Positions 18,875 through 27,345 of a stretch of DNA of 64,000 bases are shown here, in pieces. The DNA is from an uncultured Clostridia bacterium (GTDB taxonomy: Bacteria; Bacillota; Clostridia; Christensenellales; UBA1242). The position numbers were made by a program, and so were the translations under genes. Below the pieces are notes generated by a model. That model did no database searches. It was not told where the DNA came from and saw nothing but the letters and a program-made list of their open reading frames with translations. Position 1 is the first letter of the stretch, and every line of letters starts with the position of its first letter. The DNA is taken from NCBI GenBank assembly GCA_944381155.1, contig CALWKA010000001.1, forward strand, positions 66,529-130,528, given 5' to 3'.

Positions 18875-20090
18875 TCCAAAGAAGTTGGTACTGTGGCTGT
18901 CTATATTGATCCTAATTTTTACAGTGCCCGCCTTTAATAAATCTGCAATGAGTCAAACACAGGCAATTGTGACTATGCTCTGTGTGGATAAGGTTGATGA
19001 CAAAATAAAAGTGGCGGCGACCGTGCTCACTCCTTCGCAGGATAAAAAAGCGAATTTTCAAGTATATTCGGGCGAAGGTGACACATTAGGTTATGCGGTG
19101 GATAGCATCTCGCTCGCCATAGGCAAAGAAATGGGATTTGCGCAGTGTAAGATTATGGCGCTAGGAGAAAATATTTGCAAAGAAGGGGTGATGCAGGCGC
19201 TAGATTATATGACTAGGACGAAAAAAGTGGGGAGAAACGCAGTGCTCGTGTCCTTTACGGGAGATATCATAGATTTTACGCAGGCGGTGGCGAATCTCAA
19301 TCTTGAAAAATCGTTGAGACTAGATAGGATAGTCAGTTTTGACAAGCGCTATATTCTGACGCAAGATAGCAATATAGAGACCTTTTATATAGGATATTAT
19401 AGTCCAATATCTTTGGGCATAATGTCGAAAGTGAAATTGAGCACAAATGAAGAATTTAATGCAATTGAAGTGGCTGGTTCGGATGTGGGAAACGCGGGCG
19501 GATCAAATTCGGATATGACCAGCACGGGTGGCGGACAAGAAGATAAAAAATTTATAATGAACGACGGAACGGTCAGTTTGTTCAAGCAGGGCAAACATTA
19601 TATTGATATGAGTCTAGACGAAGTGAAGAAAGCAAATATTTTTGTAAACGATGCACAAAAAGGCACAGTGGTGGTGGATAATGTTACCGATCATATATAT
19701 TCGGACGCGAAAGTGGTGGTCAATATTTTGAAAAAGGATATATCAATTGAACCAAGTTTTAACAATGATACGCCAGTATATAAAACAGATGTTTCACTGA
19801 CTGTGTTCATTGACGAAGTGATAGAAGAAAATCCAAGCAAACGATTGCTCAAACGAAATCAAGATTTTTTGACCAATGCCTTAATAGAAAAGATCAAAGA
19901 AAAAATGGAAACGGATATGCGCGAGATAGTGGCATATTGCCAAGATTATAAAATAGATTTGCTCGGAGTGTACAAACATTTTTACGCACTTGAAAACAAA
20001 AAATTTGAAAAATATTTGGATGAGAAAGGGGAAGATTATCTTTCAGGAATCGACTATCAGATTAATATAAAAGTAAAAAGCGAAAATTAG
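18822..20090 (+). CDS. gerAC: Spore germination protein, Ger(x)C family, without lipobox
   Basis: 422 residues. The order of domains follows GerAC: an N-terminal domain including AIGKEMGFAQCKIMALGENICKEG (first part only is diagnostic), a Gly/Ser-rich linker at about residues 220-235, and a C-terminal domain ending in the family's alternating helix and strand (LLKRNQDFLTNALIEKIKEK, then DYQINIKVK). It sits third in the ger operon, and its ATG overlaps gerAB by 53 bases behind a GAGGG Shine-Dalgarno. Oddly, residues 20-38 form a hydrophobic segment with no cysteine, so the lipid anchor used by Bacillus GerAC is missing. Membrane attachment would instead be through an uncleaved N-terminal helix. 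The family assignment is strong from both context and sequence. Confidence 0.85.
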   Translation: MKTKQKSEIKKKLKSIFSPKKLVLWLSILILIFTVPAFNKSAMSQTQAIVTMLCVDKVDDKIKVAATVLTPSQDKKANFQVYSGEGDTLGYAVDSISLAIGKEMGFAQCKIMALGENICKEGVMQALDYMTRTKKVGRNAVLVSFTGDIIDFTQAVANLNLEKSLRLDRIVSFDKRYILTQDSNIETFYIGYYSPISLGIMSKVKLSTNEEFNAIEVAGSDVGNAGGSNSDMTSTGGGQEDKKFIMNDGTVSLFKQGKHYIDMSLDEVKKANIFVNDAQKGTVVVDNVTDHIYSDAKVVVNILKKDISIEPSFNNDTPVYKTDVSLTVFIDEVIEENPSKRLLKRNQDFLTNALIEKIKEKMETDMREIVAYCQDYKIDLLGVYKHFYALENKKFEKYLDEKGEDYLSGIDYQINIKVKSEN

Positions 20091-20200
20091 TTTATTCACA
20101 AAAAAATTGTTTTAATTAAAAATATAAAAACAAATATTGTAAATTTAATTAAAATTATTAAAAAATTAATATATGGTATAAATTAAAAAATAATTATAAT

Positions 20201-20308
20201 GAATAAATAATTAAAAATTAATATAAAAGCACAAATAATTAAAAATTAATATAATTGAATAAATAATTAAAAATTAATATAATTGAATAAATAATTAAAA
20301 ATAAATAT
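20201..20308. repeat. Four tandem copies of a 27-28 bp A/T-rich unit
   Basis: The unit GAATAAATAATTAAAAATTA plus ATATAATT recurs about four times, with starts near 20201, 20229, 20256 and 20284. The second copy is altered (AAGCACAAATAATT...). It is adjacent to the ger operon terminator. Confidence 0.75.
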
Positions 20309-20389
20309 TTGAAGATTATAAAATAATTTTTATTTAGTTAGCAAAAACAAAAATAATTAAAAAATATTAAAAATACTAAATAATTAATG

Positions 20390-20428
20390 AAAAAATGCGA
20401 AATTTTAGTTAATTTTTCGCATTTTTTT
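20390..20428. terminator. Bidirectional intrinsic terminator (gerAC / pheT)
   Basis: Stem AAAAATGCGAAA with TTTTTCGCATTTTTTT across a short loop. T-runs exist on both strands, so it can end gerAC transcripts on plus and pheT transcripts on minus. Confidence 0.8.
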
Positions 20429-20531
20429 GATTTTTTTATTGTTTTTATTAAAAATTTTAAGATTTGAATATAATTTTTAAAAATAATATTTATTTTTATT
20501 AATTTAAAAAGATTTTTTATTCCTATTAATT

Positions 20532-22904
20532 TTATCTCAATCTTGCACTCAATATCTTTGTTTCCGCTTCAAGCACTTTATTTACGATTGGCGCAATTTC
20601 ATTTTCAGAAAGTGGTTTTTCGCCCTGACGAATAGAAATGGTCAATGCGACGCTCTTTTTGTCCGTGCCGATGCTATCAGACATATACACATCAAAGATT
20701 TTGCAACTAACAATGTTTTGTCTGTCTGCTTTCATAGCAGTTTCAATAATCTTGCTAGCAGGAGTGTCCTTGTCTAGCACGATGGCTAAATCACGACTGA
20801 TATGTGGCAATTTTTCTGGCGCGTTTCCAGAATGTCTATCGTTTAGTCTAGATATGGCAGTGGACAAATTGATTTCCGCTACAAACACCTTTTGACTGAT
20901 TTCAAAATTCTTCCTAACAATTGGGTGAATTTCGCCAATCATGCCAATAGGGCGGTTATATAGATAGATGTCCGCGCATATTCCTGGGTGCATCTGTTTG
21001 TGCTGACTAGCGCGGTATTCCAATTTTATTCCAATGTTTGCCATAATTTTATTCAAATCATTTTTAAGTTTGTAGAAGTCATAATCGCCCGTTAGACTTA
21101 TGCACAGATTGTTGTGCTCGTCAGGGAGTTCGGTTATAGGAAGTTGCTTTGGAATAAACACGCGCGCTAGTTCAAACATTTTCAAATCTTTGTTTCCCTG
21201 TTTTTGATTGAATGATATGGTGTTTAGCATATTTGGGATAAGACTTCTTCTAATGATGCTGTAGTCTTGCCCAATTGGGTTTGCTATCTTTATATGTTCG
21301 TTTTCATCCATAAGGGAGGAAGCGATCATCTTCGGACTGCCAAATTGCCAAGTGAGAGTTTCATTGTATCCGTACATCGCGCAAGCAAGTTTTAATCGAT
21401 TGATATTTTTTTGTTCCACTGTCAATTCGCCCACAGTGGAATAATCGGTGGACGAACTATCTTCTATGCTAATTTTATCTAGCCCGTATATTCTTCCAAC
21501 TTCTTCACAGATATCACATTCGCGTTCAATGTCTGTGCGTTCTTCTGGAATAGTGCTGATTAAATTATCACCTTTTGCTGTCGTGCAGATCGACAATCTA
21601 TTCAAAATGTCAATCATCAATTCTTTATCTATATTCAATCCTAGTCTGTCATTGATATTTTTTACACTACTTTTCACTATTCGTGGCTTTGGTAGTCCAC
21701 AATTTTTGTCGATCGTGATTTGAGATATGTCACCTGCACCCAAATTTGAAATAATATTTAGCGCGCGTTTCATACCAATTTCAGTGTTCCCAACATTTAT
21801 ACCCTTTGAATACCTGATTGAACTATCACTACTTAAGCCGAGTGCGTGCGAAGATCGCCGTATGTTTGCAAAATGGAAATTGGCAGATTCTAGCAAGACA
21901 TTTTTTGTATCAGGATATGTCCCGCTCTCAACTCCGCCCATAATTCCTGCTATGACCATAGGTTTATTCGCGTTTGCGATCACAAGATTGTTTTCTGAAA
22001 GCGTATATTCGTTGTTGTCGAGAGCTAGCAATTTTTCATTTTGCTTTGCGCGCCTTACAATTATTTTTTCACCTTCAATTTTTGATAAATCAAATGCGTG
22101 CATAGGTTGACCAACTTCTAGCAACACATAGTTTGTGATATCCACGAATAGCGAATGTGGAGAGTGGTCTAGCAACTTCAACCTTCTCTGCACCCAGTCT
22201 GGAGATGCACCATTCACCACATTTTCCACCACGGTCGCCTCATATCTAGGGCATAGATCGTAGTCTAAAACATCCACATCAATTTTCTTGCTCGAATTGG
22301 TTTTATATGTCAAATCTAGCGGTTTAATAGGCAACGAAAATATTGCGCTAATTTCTTTTGCAATACCATAAATTGAATTGCAATCTGCGCGGTTAGGCAA
22401 CACATTGATATCCAGCACAATTTCGTTTAGTTTCAACACTTCAGCAATAGGAGTGCCTATTTTCAATCCCTTTTCAAGTATAAGCAAGCCGTCCACTTCA
22501 GCATTAGGGTAGATAGAATTGTCAATACCCAATTCTTCTCCCGCGCAAAACATTCCGTTGCTTTCAACTCCGCGAAGATTTCCGCTCTTTATTTCCGCAC
22601 CATTTGGTAGATGCGCGCCCACCAAGGCAAGAGGCACGAGATCATTTTGTTTCATATTTGTGGCGTGCGTGACGATTTCGGTTTTCCCAAATCCATAGTC
22701 CGCCGTGCAAATCACCAATTTGTCTGCATTTGGATGCGGGCGAATGTCGGTGATTTGTGCTACCACCACTTTGTCTAGTCCCTTTGCTTTGTCTATCACT
22801 TCTTCCACTTCAAAGCCGGCATCAATTAGCCCCTTTGTGAGTGTCTTCAAGTCAATTTTGCTCGTGTCCACATAATCATTTATCCACGATAATAAAACTT
22901 TCAT
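20532..22904 (-). CDS. pheT: Phenylalanyl-tRNA synthetase beta subunit
   Basis: 790 residues, the usual length for bacterial PheT, the large subunit of the (alpha-beta)2 enzyme that charges tRNA-Phe. Visible in order are an N-terminal region MKVLLSWINDYV; a tRNA-binding (OB-fold) domain at about 40-150 with IRPHPNADKLVIC; the B3/B4 editing domain around 210-370 with PMHAFDLSKI and MVIAGIMGG; B5; the catalytic-like core; and a C-terminal FDX-ACB anticodon-binding domain from about 690 with HISRDLAIVLDKD. AGGAG precedes the ATG. It is the second gene of the pheS-pheT unit under T-box control, 154 bases behind pheS. No damage is seen. Confidence 0.96.
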   Translation of the reverse strand: MKVLLSWINDYVDTSKIDLKTLTKGLIDAGFEVEEVIDKAKGLDKVVVAQITDIRPHPNADKLVICTADYGFGKTEIVTHATNMKQNDLVPLALVGAHLPNGAEIKSGNLRGVESNGMFCAGEELGIDNSIYPNAEVDGLLILEKGLKIGTPIAEVLKLNEIVLDINVLPNRADCNSIYGIAKEISAIFSLPIKPLDLTYKTNSSKKIDVDVLDYDLCPRYEATVVENVVNGASPDWVQRRLKLLDHSPHSLFVDITNYVLLEVGQPMHAFDLSKIEGEKIIVRRAKQNEKLLALDNNEYTLSENNLVIANANKPMVIAGIMGGVESGTYPDTKNVLLESANFHFANIRRSSHALGLSSDSSIRYSKGINVGNTEIGMKRALNIISNLGAGDISQITIDKNCGLPKPRIVKSSVKNINDRLGLNIDKELMIDILNRLSICTTAKGDNLISTIPEERTDIERECDICEEVGRIYGLDKISIEDSSSTDYSTVGELTVEQKNINRLKLACAMYGYNETLTWQFGSPKMIASSLMDENEHIKIANPIGQDYSIIRRSLIPNMLNTISFNQKQGNKDLKMFELARVFIPKQLPITELPDEHNNLCISLTGDYDFYKLKNDLNKIMANIGIKLEYRASQHKQMHPGICADIYLYNRPIGMIGEIHPIVRKNFEISQKVFVAEINLSTAISRLNDRHSGNAPEKLPHISRDLAIVLDKDTPASKIIETAMKADRQNIVSCKIFDVYMSDSIGTDKKSVALTISIRQGEKPLSENEIAPIVNKVLEAETKILSARLR

Positions 22905-23058
22905 ATTTTCTCCTTTTTAGGTTAATTAGTTATTGTGTATCTGATGATTTTTTCGTTTGTATATTTCCATACATAATGTATTGAAATTAAATTATGCTAT
23001 GAAATTTTTCGTTTTAATTAATGTCAATTTCATAATGGGTATGTTCATTTTTAAACGA

Positions 23059-24081
23059 TTATTTGAATTGCTTGATAAATCGAACATCGTTTTCAAACAT
23101 CACTTTTGCATTCGGTATTTTATAGCGCATTTTTGGGAAACGGTCGAAGCCGAAGCCAAAGGCGTATCCGCTATAAACATTTGGATCAATTCCGTTCATC
23201 TCAAGCACGCGTGGATGAATCATTCCCGCGCCCAAGATCTCGTATTGACCCGCACCTTTGCAGGCAGGGCAACCCGCACCTTTACATACATTACATTCTG
23301 CGTCCACCTCTACGCTAGGTTCGGTGAAAGGGAAGTATGATGCTCTGAATTTTGTTTTTGTGCTTTCGCCCAAATATTTTTTTAGTATCAGAGTTAGATC
23401 GTGTTTTAGATCGGCAAGACTGACCTTTTTATCAATATAGATTCCTTCCAACTGATAGAAGGCAGGAGTGTGCGTGGCGTCAATTTCATCCTTTCTGAAC
23501 ACTCTGCCAAAACTGAACACTTTGAAAGGCGGTTTGATCTTTTCCATAGCACGCGGTTGAGTGTTCGATGTCTGGGTGCGAAGCAAAATGTCGTTCGTGA
23601 TATACAAACTATCCTGCATATCGCGCGAAGGGTGATCTTTTGGCACATTCACAAGTTCAAAGTTGTATTTGTCATAGTCGATTTCGGGGCCGTCAATTTG
23701 CGAAAAGCCCATACCATTCAAAATTTCCGCCATACGCATAAAGTCAATAGATATAGGATGAAGTGCGCCGATTTCTTCTTGATTCAGATCGAGCGTAACA
23801 TCAATTTTTTCTTTCATCAACTTTTCTTCCAATTCTGCGTTTTGCAAAAAGATTTCCTTGCTAGAAATCATTCGTTCTGCTTCCTGCTTGGCAGTGTTTA
23901 AAAGCTGACCCATAGCCTGTTTTTCTTCCGGACTCACTTCTTTCATAAAACGGAACAATTGAGTGATTTTACCATTTTTGCCCAAGATCTCTACGCGCAA
24001 ATTTTGACACTCTGCGCTAGTGTTGATTTTGTTCAAACTATCAGTGGTGTACTTTAAAATTTCTTGAATTTTCTCTTTCAT
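23059..24081 (-). CDS. pheS: Phenylalanyl-tRNA synthetase alpha subunit
   Basis: 340 residues, standard PheS length. An N-terminal coiled-coil arm (residues 1-90) contacts tRNA. The class II catalytic core follows, with motif 2 region PKDHPSRDMQDSLY, RTQTSNTQPRAM, and motif 3 at GYAFGFGFDRF near the C-terminus. A Cys-rich insert with C-x-x-C pairs (ECNVCKGAGCPACKG, about residues 265-280) is present and may hold zinc. Motif 3 reads F-G-F-D-R where G-x-E-R is usual, a conservative change. AAGGAG precedes the ATG, and the gene is first behind the T-box leader, so its expression should rise when charged tRNA-Phe is low. Confidence 0.95.
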   Translation of the reverse strand: MKEKIQEILKYTTDSLNKINTSAECQNLRVEILGKNGKITQLFRFMKEVSPEEKQAMGQLLNTAKQEAERMISSKEIFLQNAELEEKLMKEKIDVTLDLNQEEIGALHPISIDFMRMAEILNGMGFSQIDGPEIDYDKYNFELVNVPKDHPSRDMQDSLYITNDILLRTQTSNTQPRAMEKIKPPFKVFSFGRVFRKDEIDATHTPAFYQLEGIYIDKKVSLADLKHDLTLILKKYLGESTKTKFRASYFPFTEPSVEVDAECNVCKGAGCPACKGAGQYEILGAGMIHPRVLEMNGIDPNVYSGYAFGFGFDRFPKMRYKIPNAKVMFENDVRFIKQFK

Positions 24082-24109
24082 AGATTCTCCTTATCAATTT
24101 AAGATAGTT

Positions 24110-24578
24110 TCAAATTTTTGTGGTATCAAAACAAAAAACTCGCCCAGCATTAGGACGAGAGAACGCTCGTGGTACCACCCAATTTCATTCATAAACTTTA
24201 TTTTCGTTTAGTAAAAATTTAATTTATAGCGCCCGAAGGGTAAAAATGGATAAATTACATAACCATAGACGCCACAATTAAAAACGATTTTTAGTCTAAA
24301 TTCGACTTTTTATCTAAACGAAGGATTAAGAGTATGAACCTCATTTCATTTTCACAGTTTTGTCTGGCGACTCTTAATCATATTTGTTTGAAAATCAATT
24401 TGACAAGATATATAAACTAGCGAAATCAAATACAAATATGTTTACCGAGTGCGACTCGAATGCTGAAATTCGCTTTTAGTCTGAACATAAGCGTCTTGCT
24501 TCCTACGGGCGCTCTCTCAGGATGAAAACTAATCGCTACTTACACATTGTCATAGTCTTTATCTTGCAATTTTATTGC
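24110..24578 (-). ncRNA. T-box riboswitch leader for phenylalanine (pheST)
   Basis: Read on the minus strand, the T-box core GGGTGGTACCACGAGCG lies at 24180-24164. It is followed by a terminator stem (24159-24139, CTCGTCC/GGGCGAG) and six T. In Stem I the specifier loop reads GAATTTCAG, giving the codon UUC (Phe) at 24467-24465, followed by a purine as expected. A 10-bp helix (24379-24370 with 24333-24324) occupies the linker. Uncharged tRNA-Phe should pair with both regions and stabilise the antiterminator, letting pheS-pheT be transcribed. The leader is longer than typical (about 470 nt). Confidence 0.9.
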
Positions 24579-24584
24579 ACTATC

Positions 24585-24613
24585 ATTTTAACAACAAAAA
24601 ATTTTGTTGTCAA
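24585..24613 (-). promoter_or_regulatory. Promoter of the pheST T-box transcript
   Basis: On the minus strand TTGACA (24613-24608) and TAAAAT (24590-24585) are separated by exactly 17 bases, a near-consensus sigma-A promoter. Transcription should start near 24578. Confidence 0.85.
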
Positions 24614-24680
24614 GCAAATTTGTTCAAACGGATAAATTATATGATTCATTTTCAACCTAAATAGTTGTTTTGTTTTTTTA

Positions 24681-24687
24681 TTCGACA
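24681..24687 (-). promoter_or_regulatory. Spo0A box upstream of spoIIE
   Basis: TTCGACA on the plus strand is the exact reverse complement of the Spo0A-binding consensus TGTCGAA. It lies 71 bases before the spoIIE start codon. In Bacillus, spoIIE transcription is activated by phosphorylated Spo0A, so the context supports function. Confidence 0.65.
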
Positions 24688-24757
24688 ATAATCGAAAAAA
24701 AAATTGCAAATTTATATGAAATTTATATGTTAGTGTTATTTGAAAGGTTTGGGGGAT

Positions 24758-27043
24758 ATGAAGATTAAAGGAAATTCAAAAAAATTTGTCTTGAAATACA
24801 TCGCAATATTTTTCGTTTGCATCGTGTTTGCCAAGGCGCAAATAAATGGGTTGTCGCCATTTTTGCTCGCCTTTTTCTTTGCGGGTATATATGTCGGGTT
24901 TGAAGAAAAATTGCTGGCAATTTTTACCCTTTCTTCCGCGCTCGCAGTTAGCCCCACAATCAATTCGCTACTAATAAATATTACATCAATAGCGGTTGGG
25001 TTGATAGTTTTTTATATCTTCAAATTTTCAAAAAAGCCAATTCCGCTCTATATGATTTTCATCTCGTATCTTTTGGGTTTGATTACATACATATATTTTA
25101 ATTATACCGAATTTTTAAGATTATTATATTATGTAGCGCTAGGGTTAATTTGCTTGTATGTTTTCATAGTGGTGGCTCACGCGCTCGCGTTTAGGAAAAA
25201 TTGCTTCAAACTTACGCTAAATGAAGCTATATGCTTCCTATTTTCAATCGCAATCATCGGTATGGGGCTGGCGCCAATCTATATTTTCGAATTTTCAATA
25301 TATCGGTTCGTATTGATGTGTATTATTTTTTTGTTCGTGTCCACAGGTAGTGCCCCTATGACTTTTGCCATATCGCTTTGCTTTTCGCTAGGAGTGGGAC
25401 TAGGCAATTTGGATCTATTGCCACTAGCGGAATTTGCACTTTTAACAATGCTTGCAAATATATTTTCTATGCCTGCAAAATTTAAGATTGTGTTTGTCGT
25501 GCTATTGTCCGACATATTTATTCAATTTTATTTTTTCAACGCGGGAACGGGGGTGTTTTATCAATTGTTGCCAATCGCGATTGCAAGTTTGCTATTTTTG
25601 TGCATTCCGAATAAAACGCTGAATAGTTTTGCCGATTTTGTGTATGTAAAGAAGAGCGAACTATCTTCGCGCAATCTAATCAACACCACCCGAAAAAACA
25701 TAAGAAAGCGAATGAGTGAATTGAGCAATGTGTTTTTAGATATGAAACAGATTCATCTGAATATGGTGAAAAAGGAATTAAACAAAGATGAACTGATAGC
25801 GATGCTCACTCGCGAAACGATAAACTCGTGTTGCAAAGATTGTTTGGACAAAAATAGATGCACGCGCGCCATAGGCACGGACAATAAATCTAGTTTGGAA
25901 CTATTGATTGAAATTGCGGTGACGAAGGGTAGGGTGACTTTATTAGACATTCCGAATAGTTTGGGCAATCGTTGCGCGAAAGTGAACAATCTCATCAGTT
26001 TGATAAATAGACTAGCAAGCGAATATAAACAATACAAAAATATGCTATCCGATGTGAACAATGTGAAAATTTTGCTCGCCGACCAAATGGGTGCGGTATC
26101 TCGACTACTTTTAGATATAGGAGATGAAATAGACACGAATGTCAGTTTTGATATAGCGCGTGAAAACAAGATTATATCCAGACTATTGAGCCACAATATA
26201 GAGTGTAAGGAAGTTTTGCTTTACACTGAAAAAGATGAAAACATTAGTGCAGTTTTGATATTGAACGGAAAGGAGATGTACAATCCTATCATTGAAAAAG
26301 TTTTGAGCGAAACGCTAAAAATTCCTATGGAAATCACTAGTATATCGCCAATTGAAGACGGAGATTTCTATTCGCTGACATTAAGGCGGAAAAACAAATA
26401 TGATTGCGTGTTTGGGCTGGCTAGTTGCAACAAATCGGGCAATTTGGAATCTGGAGATTGCCACAGCATCATTAGGTTAGGCAAAGATAGATTTTTGCTC
26501 GCGCTATGTGATGGTATGGGAAGCGGAAAGGGAGCACACAAAATGAGCGCCACCACATTGGGTTTGATTGAAAATTTTTATAAAGTCGGTTTTGACAACG
26601 ATGTGATTTTACAGAGCGTAAATAAATTGCTAGCAATCAACAATCAAGAAAATTATTCCACTTTGGATGTGTGCTTGATTGATTTAAACAATGAGATAGC
26701 AGATTTTATCAAAGTGGGTTCGCCATTTGGTCTAATCAAGCGGGACGGGGATATTGAATTAATTGAAGGCGGGGCGCTTCCTATTGGCGCATTGGACAAT
26801 ATCTCGCCAGCCACGAAGAAGACGACAATATCCACAAAAGACATTGTTATAATGGCGACTGACGGAATAACGGACGCATTTGTCAGTCAGGAAAATATGA
26901 TAGAATATGTGAGTCGCCTTGCCAGCAACAACCCGCAGACATTGGCAGAATCAATTTTGAACGAAGCGTTGAGACTAAACGACAACACGGCAAAAGATGA
27001 TATGACTGTGCTCGTCGCACGAATGTATTTGAAATCAAACTGA
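24758..27043 (+). CDS. spoIIE: Stage II sporulation protein E (PP2C-type phosphatase)
   Basis: 761 residues from the ATG at 24758, which is preceded by GGGGGA; the in-frame TTG 18 bases upstream is rejected. The N-terminal 290 residues hold about ten hydrophobic helices. A regulatory region follows with a Cys cluster (CCKDCLDKNRC, about residues 360-370). The C-terminal PP2C phosphatase domain carries LALCDGMGSGKGA near residue 583, ATDGITDAF near 699 and AKDDMTVLVAR near 746, the metal-binding aspartates of the family. SpoIIE dephosphorylates SpoIIAA in the forespore to release sigma-F and helps place the polar septum. A Spo0A box upstream fits known control. It stands next to tilS, as in several other Firmicutes. 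Confidence 0.93.
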   Translation: MKIKGNSKKFVLKYIAIFFVCIVFAKAQINGLSPFLLAFFFAGIYVGFEEKLLAIFTLSSALAVSPTINSLLINITSIAVGLIVFYIFKFSKKPIPLYMIFISYLLGLITYIYFNYTEFLRLLYYVALGLICLYVFIVVAHALAFRKNCFKLTLNEAICFLFSIAIIGMGLAPIYIFEFSIYRFVLMCIIFLFVSTGSAPMTFAISLCFSLGVGLGNLDLLPLAEFALLTMLANIFSMPAKFKIVFVVLLSDIFIQFYFFNAGTGVFYQLLPIAIASLLFLCIPNKTLNSFADFVYVKKSELSSRNLINTTRKNIRKRMSELSNVFLDMKQIHLNMVKKELNKDELIAMLTRETINSCCKDCLDKNRCTRAIGTDNKSSLELLIEIAVTKGRVTLLDIPNSLGNRCAKVNNLISLINRLASEYKQYKNMLSDVNNVKILLADQMGAVSRLLLDIGDEIDTNVSFDIARENKIISRLLSHNIECKEVLLYTEKDENISAVLILNGKEMYNPIIEKVLSETLKIPMEITSISPIEDGDFYSLTLRRKNKYDCVFGLASCNKSGNLESGDCHSIIRLGKDRFLLALCDGMGSGKGAHKMSATTLGLIENFYKVGFDNDVILQSVNKLLAINNQENYSTLDVCLIDLNNEIADFIKVGSPFGLIKRDGDIELIEGGALPIGALDNISPATKKTTISTKDIVIMATDGITDAFVSQENMIEYVSRLASNNPQTLAESILNEALRLNDNTAKDDMTVLVARMYLKSN

Positions 27044-27293
27044 AAAGAGAAAAATTTACACTGCATATTTATAATGTTTTGAATTAAAAGAAAAATAAAA
27101 ATAAAAAAATTTGAAAATTACACAAAAAATTGCGAAAAAATCGTAAAAAACGCATAAAAATTGAAAAATTTATAAAATTTTAGATTGTTTTTAGATTGTT
27201 TAATAAAAAATATGACAATTAAAAAATTTTCAATAACAAAACAATTTATTGAATTTATAATATCAAAATTTTAAACAAAATTAAAATTTAGTA
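27044..27293. other. A/T-rich spacer between spoIIE and tilS
   Basis: About 250 bases with no gene. A short direct repeat (TTTTTAGATTG twice near 27178-27200) is present; no convincing terminator was found. Confidence 0.5.
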
Positions 27294-27322
27294 TTGCAAT
27301 TTAATTCACCTTGTAGTATAAT
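27294..27322 (+). promoter_or_regulatory. Promoter of tilS
   Basis: TTGCAA and TATAAT are separated by 17 bases. An AGGAG Shine-Dalgarno follows before the ATG at 27346. Confidence 0.8.
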
Positions 27323-27345
27323 CAAAATAGAAATTAGGAGCGTAT

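Larger units (their letters stand above)
20091..20531. other. A/T-rich spacer with tandem repeat and terminator
   Basis: 441 bases between convergent gerAC and pheT. It contains the tandem repeat and terminator listed next and no credible gene. Confidence 0.6.

Noticed and set aside
20201..20308. CRISPR array
   Set aside because: The repeat units are adjacent without unique spacers, are A/T only, and no cas gene is present.
22957..23340. 127-residue plus-strand frame in the pheS-pheT region
   Set aside because: It mostly overlaps the highly conserved 3' end of pheS on the other strand and has no coding signal of its own.
24082..24140. Short leader peptide in the pheS leader
   Set aside because: No open frame with Phe-rich codons or start signal; the T-box fully explains the control.
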